This document shows, in pieces, positions 54,313 through 64,000 of a stretch of 64,000 nt of DNA (the stretch's first letter is position 1; the number at the start of each line of letters is the position of its first letter). Made by a program: the position numbers and the translations under genes. Under the pieces are notes generated by a model. It saw only the letters and a program-made list of their open reading frames with translations. It had not been told where the DNA came from and searched no databases. Source of the DNA: Cacajao melanocephalus (taxonomy: Eukaryota; Chordata; Mammalia; Primates; Pitheciidae); contig CAUYLG010065517.1 in assembly GCA_963573385.1 (NCBI GenBank), positions 124,001-188,000 of the forward strand, written 5' to 3'.

Positions 54313-54510
54313 AAATGACCCCAAAACTCAAACAGCGTTTGTTTATTATTATTGCCCCCACGTCTGAGGGTCAGCTGTGCATTCGCCGATCTCAGCTTGT
54401 TCTAGCTGCTCCAGGGTTGGGGCTCTGCTCCATGCAGGCATGGCTGTGACCACATCCACACGTCCATTCTGTGCCTCTGCTGCATGAGTCACGCTCACTA
54501 AACAGCTCAG
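54296..54510 (-). mobile_element. MLT1-like MaLR LTR fragment, antisense
   Basis: Gccgtgtaacaaatgacccc, aaaactcaaacagcgtttg, then ctgagggtcagctgtgcatt: reverse complement of an MLT1-type LTR end. Confidence 0.5.
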
Positions 54511-54739
54511 GGTCAGGAGTTGGGGTGGTGGGAGGGCCCAGCAAAGTCACCCAGTGATGGCAGGGACACAGGGAGGAATGTAGAATGGGCGGATGATGTG
54601 ACCCGCCACGTCTGCAAAGCTACGGTCTCCTTGAGGGTGGAGACAGTAACAACTAACTGCAGGCTGCGCTTCCATTCACAGCCTTCCCTGGACGTTAGAG
54701 GTCCCCGTGTTATTTCATTTTGCTCTGTTTGCTTTTGTT

Positions 54740-54860
54740 TTTTATCACTTTGTAGATGAAGCCACTGACACCCAAAGAGGGAACGTGGCCTGACCAAGGG
54801 CCACAGCAGGGGAGTGAAGGATCGTCACAGTCCGGCAGGAACACGGCCTCTCCCTGGCTT
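54740..54860 (-). mobile_element. MIR, antisense
   Basis: Actttgtagatgaagccact, gacacccaaagagggaacg, gaccaagggccacagcaggg. Confidence 0.65.
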
Positions 54861-55604
54861 TCGGGCTCGCTGACATATTCTGACGACCTCAGTAACTCAC
54901 CAGGCATCAGGGTGCAGTCCTCAGACCAGCACCCCACAGCTGCCGCAGAGCGGGAGCTCACCGTCAATTACAAGTTACTAGAAAGGCTTTTGGACATTAT
55001 AAGCTACAGCGGAAAATAAGTATCTGTGGATTTTTGTGATAGATTCCAAAAAAATTGACTATTTTGTCTAATTAGATTTTTGGTTAATTTTATCTTCAAA
55101 ATTGTTCTGCCATAATTAAGCTGTAGCGAACTGAATCCTGGGAGAATGACATGTTCAGAAATGACTGATATTCTTGATTTCAGTTTTTTATCTTGTATGT
55201 AGCTTCTCAGGGAAATATCGTGTAATGTGATTCCCTAGGAAGGCCCAGTGCATGGCACACAGGGGCCAGAGGTGGCTCTCCTCCACCTCAGACCACATGT
55301 GTGGACAAGCCTCCGGGGTGTCTTAAGGATCACGGCTAGGGTTGTGCACACAGAGGTGCCTGCAGCCAGTGTCAAGAGGAGAAACTAACCTTACCAGTTG
55401 TACATGTCACAAGGTGTGGGGTTGTGCATTTCCCTACCCTCAGGGGCTCCTCAGGATGGGAAGGAAGGCGTGTAGGCAGCTTTTGAAGAAACTGCAGATG
55501 GCCTTCCAGAGAGACTGTAGAACTGTCCATCCCCACCGTAGCCCAGGAAGAAAACTGTGCAGCCTCACATCCCCTCTTGCATTCAGGAACAAAAAGGAAC
55601 AAAA
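54861..55604. other. Intron 8 sequence, nothing recognised
   Basis: About 0.75 kb. The AT-rich part 55020-55190 (contains tctaattagatttttggtt) stands out from the GC-rich surroundings. Confidence 0.45.
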
Positions 55605-56370
55605 TACTGATACACACAACATTTGAATCTCGGAATCGTTATGTGGAGTGAAATAAGCTAGACACGAGAACATCTGTGTGATTCCAATCACATAGAAGGA
55701 AGATGACCCTCTAGTGGCAAAAAGCTGGTCAATGGTGGCCTGGGCCCAGGAGTGAGAGGGGCCAGTCTGCCAAGGGGCACGGGGAACCTTAGGAGGGGGT
55801 GAAGACGTGCTGTGGTGGTGCTGCCACGGCCCCCAGTCGTGCACTGTGAATGTACACTTCACGAGATAAAGTGGCAAACATAAGACACCAGGTTTGCTCA
55901 TTTCTGCTTGCCAGCAGAATTTCACAAAGCGCCTGTCTCTGTAACGACATGCAGCTCTTCAGAAAGACACTCTACGACAAAACAGGACGGAGCACACGCC
56001 TTCCTGGGGCTCTGGCCTGAGTCGCTGTATTCTTTAGCAGATAAATGACCCTAGTCTTGCTTTTTCCTACATGTTAGATAACATCTGACATGGTCAGTGA
56101 TTATTACTCTGTAATCGAATCCTTAGCCAGAAGCACTGACACCCAAACTTTCATGTGACTCTGCACGTACTGGACCTCCACCACCTGTATGTCAATTGCA
56201 GGCTGAAATCCAGAACCTTGGTGGAGGCTGCCCAGGGTTCTTCATCGCAGCCTGTAGCCCTCGGTCAGCTTCTGAACAAGACGAACTTTAATTCTTTAAA
56301 AGCTTGGCAATAACTTTAAATGGACACAGTTTATTGCCTGTAAATTATTCCTCAATAAGGTTATAAGGAA
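55605..56370 (+). mobile_element. Old L1 3' end, plus strand, interrupted
   Basis: 55605-55880 follows the L1M ORF2 end/3'UTR: tactgatacacacaacattt, a ggagtgaaataagctagaca block, a ggtggcctgggcccaggagt block, agtgaatgtacacttca-like end. The last 70 bp (56300-56370, gcctgtaaattattcctcaa) look like the terminus. The 400 bp in between is an unidentified insertion or too diverged. Confidence 0.7.
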
Positions 56371-56439
56371 AAAAAGAAAAACTCTGAGCTCTGGACACAG
56401 AACGAGCAGCAGGGTCATCTTTGCTTTCCAGAAGGGGCC

Positions 56440-56545
56440 TAATATTTGTGATAGTAGCAATAGCAATAATGGCTGGAAGCCGGGTCATGTTTACTTTGTA
56501 CCAGGCGCTGAGCTGGGCGCCGTATGCATTGGAGGAGGGGCAGGG
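56440..56545 (-). mobile_element. MIR, antisense
   Basis: Caatagcaataatggctgga, tactttgtaccaggcgctga. Confidence 0.6.
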
Positions 56546-57357
56546 CTGTGTGCAATAGACCTTTATAGTAACAGGCAGTGAGGCGGGTTCGGCCGTGGAC
56601 CGTGGTTTGCAGACGTCTCAGGCTAAGGTGCTCTGGCAGGTGTGCCTGGTGGGTCTTAGGAGCTGGGCCCCAAGAGTTTGGTGCTGAAGAAACGGCCAAT
56701 GTCCCTATCTCCCGGCGTGCTTGTGGGGATGGATGCGATGGGTGTGACTGAGGGCACACAGTGATTGCATCAGGTCATAGCGACTGAGATGCAGGGAAAG
56801 GGCAGTTCGCTTAAGGAGGAGCGAGGTCAGTCTCCCCTCAGACCCAGCTTCCCTTGAGCCAGCTCAGTCCAAAGAGCACACCGCCCTTCCTTCCGCACAC
56901 TGGAGCATGCAGCCCGGACTCGCATTACTCAACAGGAGCAAAAAAAGGAAGGTGGGAAGGGAAGCCCAAAGCCAGTGAGTAAGGGTTGGGCTGCAGTACC
57001 CAGAAGGTGCCCCAGGGAGAGCGTGGTTAGGACACCAGCAAGACTGCAGTCTAGGGTGACTCAGCCGAGCAACTGCCAAAGGTGCCAGGCTGGGATTCTT
57101 CAGGACCCATCTTCCCCAGGGCTCCTCCCAGCCACAGACCCACAAGGGGCCTCCCTCGTGGATCGGTTACACCAGCTCCTGCCCACAGCACCAACAATCC
57201 CGCCAGCTTCTCCCCGGCAGCCACAGGCCTCATGTCCCAGCCAAAAGGGACAGCAATGTGATAGCCTGGGCAGCAGAGATGCACGCCCTGCAGGGGCAGC
57301 CGTCGGTCTTGGCAGATGCAGGGGTCTGCGCTAACCCTGAGCTGGACCTTTGCATCC
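56546..57357. other. Intron 8 sequence, GC-rich, nothing recognised
   Basis: About 0.8 kb, no element named. Confidence 0.45.
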
Positions 57358-57420
57358 TGGGTTACAGATGAGAAGCTCTGAGGCTGAGGCCAGTGGTTGC
57401 CCCCACGTCTCTCCACTCTC
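57358..57420 (-). mobile_element. MIR fragment, antisense
   Basis: Gggttacagatgagaagctc, aggctgaggcc: short MIR core. Confidence 0.45.
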
Positions 57421-57529
57421 CGCAGACACTCAGGGTCAGTTCTGAGACTGACCTGATGAGTGCCAGATGCAGGGAAAGCGGCCCCCTGTGTGAGGCAGGC
57501 GGCTTCTGAATTTCTCATTAGAAGAAACA

Positions 57530-57680
57530 AGCGGGCCAGGAAGGAGGCATTGAGGAAAAAACACCAATCAGAAAGAAAGAATCCCAGGACTGGGGACGAA
57601 AGACTCAGAAGGAGGGGAAAGAGAGGAAGAAGCTGTAGGGGAAAGGAAGGGAGAAAGACGACAAAAAGGTGGGAGAACAC
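57530..57680. repeat. Polypurine tract
   Basis: A/G-rich stretch (gaaagagaggaagaagctg and similar) of about 150 bp. Responsible for the absence of stops in the antisense frame. Confidence 0.8.
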
Positions 57681-57737
57681 TACTGAAGTTTTCGCAAGCA
57701 ACACTGGACACTCAAGGCTTCTGTTACACGGGTGACA

Positions 57738-57843
57738 TTCCAAGGGCTCAGTGGCTGCCTGTGGCTGGTGGCTCCTGTGCCGGACAGCGAAGATACAGAG
57801 CACGTCCATCATCACAGAAAGTACTATTGGACAGCACTGGTAA
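57738..57843 (+). mobile_element. hAT-like MITE, right end
   Basis: Catttccaagggctcagtgg-type start, a ggctggtggctcctgtgccg block, then agtactattggacagcactg at the end. Same family as 32398-32488. Confidence 0.6.
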
Positions 57844-57904
57844 AGCCGAACAATGTGCAAAAATGCTCTCAGGACATTAGGGTGTCCTGGACCCAGGAGC
57901 CTGA

Positions 57905-58080
57905 GGCTGTGGGTTTAGGCTGTCACTCAAACCCAGGGTCTCCCCGCCTCACCACTGTGGGCATCTGTGGCCGACCTATTTCTGTGATGGCAGCTGTCCT
58001 GGGCACCGTAGGGTGCTGAGCAACAAGGAACACCTCTCAGACGCCACCCAGTGTTACCCTGTTGACAGCCGCTGCTCTAA
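57905..58080 (+). mobile_element. Possible second DNA-transposon fragment
   Basis: Gatggcagctgtcctgggca, ccgtagggtgctgagcaaca, then cagacgccacccagtgttac resemble a common hAT MITE. Family not named. Confidence 0.4.
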
Positions 58081-59389
58081 ATGGAAAAAATGTGGCTTCA
58101 GGGTGGAGGAAGTGTGGATCTGTCTCCAGAGCTTGGGTCTCCTGCGGGCCTGGCAGAGGCTGGGGCTCCTGGGTTGTAGGCTGAGCCTGAGTTGTTCCAA
58201 CAGGAGGGGCCAGCCTGAGGCCCTGGGCTCAAATGAGGGGGGCAGGAGTACATGCAGAGGTGCGGGGCCAGGGTGGATGGAAGAAAAACTAAAGACCAGA
58301 AGGTTCTGGAACACCAGATACAGCTATAGCAGAAGGGAAGAGGATGTAGAGTGATTTGGGCACTAGAATCATGGCTGATGGGGGAGGGCGGGCTGGGGGG
58401 ACTGGAGGGTTGCCTTGGTGGGGTTATGGGAGGGACTGAGCTAGAGCCAGGGGCAATCAAGAATTCCTGGAGGGCAGCAAGGTAAGGAGGCATGAGAGGA
58501 AGGGAAGTGGTAGAGGCCAGGGGGACCCCAAGGAGTCAGGATTGAGGGGGCTGCCTGAGTGTCAGGAGCAAGGAGGCTGAGCCACGGGATTCTGAGGAAT
58601 CTCACTCCTGAGCTGGGACCAGTGGGAGCCATGACCCAGGGAAGAAACGGGGCCCTGCTGCCAGGCCAGGCCCGGGCTGGAGATCAGAGCCGGCAGCCTC
58701 AGGAAGCAGCATGGGGGCCGGGGCACAGAGTGCAGGGGAGCCCAGGGGCTGTGTGCCACCAGGGGCTGTGTGCCACTAGGGGCTGGGGCAGCACATCAGG
58801 GCCTCGGCCTGACAGCAGCAGAGCAGGGAGCTTTAACTCCAGATGGAGAGGGCAGAGGTTGGCACCCAGGTCACACAGGCATGGCAGTGAGTACAGGCAC
58901 CTAGACACTCCTGGAGTGGGGCCTGGGCATTGGAGGTCAGAGCAGGGATTTTGGTCATGGAGCATTGGCCAGGGAGGAGCTGGCATCGAGGGGCCACGGG
59001 AGAGGGAAACTAGGCAAGGCAGCTTGACCTCGGCCCTCTGGGAATCAGGACCAGGAGAAGGAGGAGCTTGGCACGAAGGCGGGAGGCACAGGCTCCAAGG
59101 CACATAGCTCCTGCCAAGGGTGGGCCTGTGGCTGTGGAAGGGAATGCTGTGGATCACTGGACACTGGGCAGGGAGAGCCAGGGTGCAAGCAGCCAGCCTC
59201 TGCCTTGCCTGGGGCCTAAGTAAGGGTGAACGTGTGTGGGGCCTTGGCATGGGCAGTGGCACAGCAGGAAGAAGAGGGTGAAGCCAGCAGCAGGCCTGAG
59301 GCCCGCAGCCTGCTCAGCACCTCCCCCTTTCCTCCATCACCCTGGCTGGTGGCAGCCCCTCCGCATCGTCTCTGCCTAGGGGGGAGCTA
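58081..59389. other. GC-rich intron 8 sequence
   Basis: Repeat-poor and G-rich. Includes a G-run cluster (58380-58409) and a tiny tandem repeat at 58739-58785 (aggggctgtgtgccac repeated about 2.5 times). No exon recognised. Confidence 0.5.
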
Positions 59390-59475
59390 ACTTTATAATA
59401 TTAAATAATCCTCATGAGAACCCCATAAGGAAGACCATATGGTTAGCCTCCTTGCACAGAGAAGTTGAGTCACTC
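59390..59475 (-). mobile_element. MIR, antisense
   Basis: Taataatcctcatgaga-like start, accccataaggaagaccat, and agagaagttgagtcactcag. Confidence 0.65.
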
Positions 59476-60024
59476 AGGCATCCTAGCTCTGAGGCAGCAC
59501 TTTCCAATCAACAAGCACTTAGGCAGTCAGGAAGTGCAGGTGGGCCCCACCCTTACCCCTGCTCTGTGCTGAGGCCACTGCCAAGCTGTCTATTCAGAGG
59601 CAGCTCCTCTGGTACTGGGGGTTGCTGGCGCTCAGCGCTCCATTGCCTCTCAGTGAACTGATCATGACAGGAGGATGACAGAAGAAGGACCAGGTAATGC
59701 CACCCACCGCTGTGAGGCTGGTGTTCACTGTCCCTTAGAGAGGGTGAGCCGGGCTCATGGGGATGCAGAGGCAGCCGCCCTATCCCGCTGGGTGACCCTG
59801 GTGGAAATCCAGGAGCTGAGGGTGTGGACTGCCTGCACGGAGGCCGCACCTAACGCTGCTAATAAAAACACCCTTCATGTGCTGGGCAATGACCCGGAAG
59901 TGAGAGTGATGCATTTGAGGCACCAGAAACGCTCGCTGCAGTGCAGATGTTAGGACCTGAGTTCAGGAAGCAGACTCCTAAATGAGCTTCTGGGGTCCAC
60001 GGCTTCTGGTCCACGTGCCCTCGG

Positions 60025-60185
60025 TTTGGTGAGGTCTGGGAGGTCTCCCTGAGGGAGGCAGGACTTGAGTGGGACCCTGAAGGGCAGAGGTAAACCTGAA
60101 AAGTGGGGACAAAGCAGAGGAAAGAGAAATGAAGGGAGGGAGGCTTCCCAGGACAGAGTCCTTCTCTGAGGCCCAGGGATGTGCC
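60025..60185 (-). mobile_element. L2 fragment, antisense
   Basis: Gtctgggaggtctccctgag, aggcaggacttgagtgggac, ctgaagggcagaggtaaacc in L2 order. Confidence 0.5.
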
Positions 60186-62215
60186 CTCTCCCCAGTTACA
60201 TAAAGGGACTGCAGCACCCCACAAAGACTCAGCAGCAGCATCCCTGGCTCCAGAGAGGCCACCCAGCTGCTCACGGCATCCGCACCCATTTTCAGTCTTT
60301 GCCTAACGCTGATGTCTTGCATGGAATATTTTTCTTATCTATTTTGATAAGACATGGAGGTCAGAAGAAAATAGTTCTTAAACCAGAGTTGGCCTAAAAC
60401 ACTGCACAGGCTGCAGTTAAACCGCAGATTCTTTTTCTGCACACCATCCCTGCTCCCTTTTCTCATCTGACTGGAAGGGAAAGCAGGGATCCCAAAAAGG
60501 GGATCTTTGTAACACACTTCCAGGTCTTTCTGCAAGTAGCCTCAGGCCACACGTCAGAAAATAAACTCCGACCATCAGCACTGAAAGAACTGATGGAGCT
60601 TGGCCAGCCCAGTGTTTTCAGCTGTGCGGATGAGACCCCTGCTGGGTCGACTCTGGGAGGAGAGGTGAGGGTGAGCAGGTGTGTGGGTGCAAGGCCCCTT
60701 CTCAACCCAGCCAGGTCAATGTTATGTTTACGTGTTTTTATAGGAGCTGCTGCTAGTATTAGGTATAAGACGGGGTTTCAATTCTTTAAAAAAAAAAAAG
60801 CAGGGTCTGCAAAGCAGAAATCTAACCCTACAGTGTCACTTGTGGACAGGGCCAGCCTTGACCTCTCCTGAGACTCTGGTCCATAAAAGGCAGAAAATAC
60901 TGCCCGCCTCAGCCTCCAGGAAACACCCATAGGCCCCTAGTGTTGGTTCCCTTTCCTAGTCCAGGACCCAGAGGGAAGCCATTTCCCAGTTCGTGGCCCG
61001 GGGTCCGTCCACCAAGCACAGCTGGACTGGCAGGCAGAAGGACCGAAGACTTGAACCGTGCCCTCCAGGTGTCAGGGACATACCCAGGGTACAGCAGGTA
61101 GCCTGAGCCCTCCTGAGGCTGCTGAGAGCCTGACAGAGTGGGCTCTGAGGGGAGACGGGCAGGTGGTGGGCTTTCTGGAGCTGGACTACAGAGGCAGGCA
61201 GGAGCAGGGGGCCTGGAACTAGGAGCTGAGGAGCAGGGGAGTTTGGAAACAGTGTAGCCTTCTGGTGGGTGTTTTGGGTGATTCTGAATTTGGGCTTGGA
61301 CAGGAGGCGTGCGTGAGGCCGGGCACCCCACACAGATGTGGAGCCTAAAATGCTGGGAATGCGAGTCACATTGGAGGCCCTTCCACAGCCCCCGGCACTC
61401 ATCCAGGCAGCAATGCCTCCAGCTCACACCCTGGGTGGGGGGCAAATGTTAGTATCAGCCTCCCTGAAAAAATAGCAAGGAAGGCAAATTTTTCTGGCCA
61501 AAACTTGCATAAGACTTAGAAAGTTCCAAATGGCTCTTCTTGATTGTCCAGTGCTTTTGGCTGCCTGTGACGTGCTGTCCCTGAAGCGCCAAAATTGCAT
61601 AAGAGCTGAGGACAGAACCCAAAGAGGGTCACTCCCCGACTCACCCAACATCCCAGGCTTCACACTGCACAGGGTTAAAAGTATGGAATCTTCTAAACAT
61701 GATGCAAAGGTGTCAGCAAACTCAGAATGTCTAAGTCACAGCAAGATTTTCTTTTATTCTACTATCCTGCCAAGGATTTCAGTGAAACAAAATAAACCAG
61801 AACTCCAAACAGCACAACTAAGTGCAAGAGATTCAGTTATCTTTAGCTTTCTTCAAGCAGTATTTGGCAAGCTGCTGTTTTTGAATCATGTGTTTTCCAC
61901 AGTAAGTCAATAGATATTCCATGAAAAAAAAAGAAAGCAAAATTAGTTTGAATGTTTTGTCAAATTATACTTGAGCATAGCTGTATACTCACCCTGGCTT
62001 GGCAATTAAAATATTTATTAGCATATTCAAGGCACAAACAACTTTAAATAAAGAAACCTGCTTTACTTAAAAGCAATGTTGACCATTGGAAAACGTGGCA
62101 TCATGTTGTGGATTGCTATCCCTGTGTGATGAGTAGAGAGCTCATTCTGTATGACTGAAGTTATATTTGAGCACCCGGATTTTCCAAATCTTGATTCAAT
62201 ATTTGGCATCTCAAA
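60186..62215. other. Intron 8 sequence, nothing recognised
   Basis: About 2 kb. GC-rich to about 61450, then AT-rich. No repeat or exon named. Confidence 0.45.
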
Positions 62216-62515
62216 AGGCGTGGGGGGCTGTAATCCCAGCACCGTGGGAGGCCGAGGCGGGAGAATGGCTTGAGCCCAGCCTGGGCAACACACTAAGATC
62301 CCATCTCTACCAAAAATCAAAAAAATCAGCCAGGCGTGGTAGCACATGCCTGTGGTCCCAGCTACCTAGGAGGCTGAGTTGAGAGGACTGTTTGATCCTA
62401 GGAGGTTGAGTCTGCAATGAGCCGTGTTTGCACTACTGCACTCCAGCCTGGGTAACAGAGGGAGACCCTATCTTAAAAAAAAAAAGAAAGAAAGAAAAAA
62501 AGAAAGAAAAGAAGA
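62216..62515 (+). mobile_element. Alu with deletion in left arm, plus strand
   Basis: Gctgtaatcccagcaccgtg to tccagcctgggtaacagagg. About 20 bases are missing between ggcttgagccc and agcctgggcaaca. Tail is (AAAGA)n at 62474-62515. Confidence 0.92.
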
Positions 62516-63369
62516 AGGACAAGGATGGGGAAGCAGGGTGTAGCCTGTGCTATTGAAGGGTCCATTACCTCTGTCTGCCATTCCTAAAGTCCACTGGAGA
62601 ACAGCATGATTGTTTTCCCACCACTTGGTATGTATTTCTGTGATAACTGAAGAATTTAGCCACACAAGCCTCACCCGGGTCAGCTGCCACAGGCAGTGAC
62701 TTTATTTGTGAGGCTTACGTGATGTCCGGGAGCTTAAATTGACCTTAAACCTCAAGAATCTCCTGATAATCTGACTGCAGTTGGCCCACAATCTTTTCGG
62801 CATGTGAAATGACTGGTCAGGCCTTCCAGGGTTCCCAAAGACTTCAGCCCAAACAAGCAGCTGCCCTCTCAGAGGAGCAGCAGATCATCCCACCGCGGCC
62901 CTTTTCCTCATTTGGTAAGACCCCGCTTCTTGTCATTATATTGTCAGCACGATTATTCTGTGTGTTTTCTGGTTGTGTGGTTTATGCACTGTTTATTTCC
63001 TGATTCTTATCTTTTTCTCCAAAAATAACAGCATGGATTTATTCTGCCTGGAAGGTGTCTCCCGGTAACACTAGCCCAGAGGCGACAAAATCATGTGTGT
63101 CCAGCAACAAAGGCTGCAACACAATCCCATTTAGTCCTCAGCGAGCTCATAGGGCCCAAGGACTTGTTTCCCAGGTGAGGGCCAGGCCGGAGCAGGCTGA
63201 TGGATTGCTTCTCCAGCAGCTGCAGAACTGGGACTGGGACTGGGACCAGGGCACACTGCACCACTCATCTGCCCTGTGTCCATCGGCACCTGACCTCAGA
63301 ACAGCGTTGATGAAGCACTTACCACACATACCCAGGAAAGGCTCACGCTCTGCAGTGGTTACTTTCCAA
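62516..63369. other. Intron 8 sequence, unassigned
   Basis: About 0.85 kb. Contains a good donor-like site (catttggtaagacc at 62911-62924) without a convincing acceptor. Confidence 0.45.
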
Positions 63370-63548
63370 TTCGGAATGACCTTTGAACAAGTCCCCGAAG
63401 ACGACGAGACTGGCCATGGATGTGCAGCCACCTCACGCCTTAGTGTGTCATCTGTAAAATCAGGTACCAGCAACGTCTGTCTCCTGGGTTACTACTGTCA
63501 GAATCGAATGATTGTAGGTAATGTCCTTTGCACAGGATCAGGCACGCC
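63370..63548 (+). mobile_element. MIR, plus strand
   Basis: Gaatgacctttgaacaagtc, gccttagtgtgtcatctgta, then gtaggtaatgtcctttgcac and aggatcaggcacgcc. Confidence 0.75.
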
Positions 63549-64000
63549 ATGAGAGCTGGAAAGGTGTTGGTTTTTAATATTCCTCTTATTGTTCCTTTCT
63601 GTTTTCTGAATTTCTGGGTTTCATATTGAAAAGCGTGGAGGGGGGTGTGCTTCTAAGGAGGTGAGAGAGTCCCTTAAGCTAAAGGTTTTCCTTTGGACGG
63701 CTGGGGGCTGAGAACACGAGGGCCTTCTCTATCTGCAGGGCCTGGTCTTGCTTCCACATTCAGGAGTCAAGGGCCAGCAGAGAAAGACAGAGACTAGCCC
63801 CAGCCCCAGGCCCCAGAGCGGGGGTTCCAGGATCACAGAGCCCCCCCAGCCTGGCCCCGCCTCTCTCTTTTTCAATGCATGAGCAGCAGCACTGAGGGGA
63901 CCAGGGCTTCCTCGAATTTTAAAAAGGATTTTTCTAACAATTCCAGGAACTGGGAAGTCACTGGGGAAGATCATGGGTGGAGTGAGGTCACAGGCCTAGC
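63549..64000. other. Intron 8 sequence to window end, nothing recognised
   Basis: No element named. Confidence 0.45.

Noticed and set aside
55704..55720. CTCF-like motif accctctagtggc
   Set aside because: Falls inside the old L1 3' end, where the L1 consensus explains most of the match, and the flanking positions do not fit.
57051..57860. 269-codon minus-strand open frame, the longest in the window
   Set aside because: It crosses a MIR piece, a polypurine tract and a DNA-transposon end. The low-complexity run LLPLFPLLLSL comes from the polypurine tract, which cannot make stops in that frame. No recognisable domain or splice context.
58559..59262. Overlapping 182-codon plus and 187-codon minus frames
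   Set aside because: Both strands open over the same GC-rich DNA, typical of composition. No homology recognised.
62820..62912. Candidate exon before donor gtaagacc
   Set aside because: The donor is good and the frame is open, but the only upstream acceptors lack a pyrimidine tract.
63055..63552. 165-codon plus-strand frame near the window end
   Set aside because: Its last third is a MIR and it contains a small actggg tandem repeat (WDWDWD). No family resemblance.

Overview
The window is primate nuclear DNA. It is dense in Alu, L1, L2, MIR and MaLR copies in both orientations, has no compact ORFs, and carries three short exons with consensus splice sites. The exons encode a glutamine- and leucine-rich coiled-coil stretch that I recognise as DISC1 (Disrupted in Schizophrenia 1), transcribed left to right. 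They fit human exons 6, 7 and 8, roughly residues 425-597 by human numbering. Phases chain correctly: exon 6 ends two bases into a codon that the first base of exon 7 completes, exon 7 ends on a codon boundary, and exon 8 ends two bases into a codon. Against the human protein as I remember it there are at least nine substitutions, so a monkey or other non-human primate is more likely than human or great ape. That comparison is from memory.

Layout. 1-15582 is the end of intron 5: old L1, L2, MIR, solo MaLR LTRs, a Tigger-like DNA transposon, a trimeric Alu, a possible antisense retrocopied 3'UTR, and a large antisense L1 (about 9070-15045) interrupted by two Alus and three LTRs. Exon 6 is 15583-15733. 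Intron 6 (15734-33390) holds a complete antisense MaLR provirus with a perfect 5-bp target duplication (17788-20220), a 1.6-kb L2 copy, a strong CTCF-like motif (22574-22593) and many Alus. Exon 7 is 33391-33520. Intron 7 (33521-37776) holds an L2 split by an L1 that is itself split by an Alu. Exon 8 is 37777-38012.

The rest (38013-64000) is intron 8, the intron cut by the t(1;11) translocation in the Scottish family that named the gene. It starts with a minus-strand LTR-like promoter block (CCAAT boxes, TATA, 125-bp duplication) and includes a phase-preserving candidate cassette exon (42061-42150). From about 50 kb it is GC-richer and nearly Alu-free, with an isolated 113-bp inverted repeat around 53.6-54.3 kb.

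I see no second protein-coding gene, no tRNA, rRNA or CRISPR. The longest open frames (up to 269 codons) look like chance products of GC-rich or polypurine DNA. The best candidates for something new are the in-frame exon, the inverted duplication, the bidirectional-promoter-like LTR and the L1-derived patch inside a nested LTR. Repeat names are by recalled consensus and their edges are approximate (plus or minus 10-30 bp unless a target duplication fixes them).
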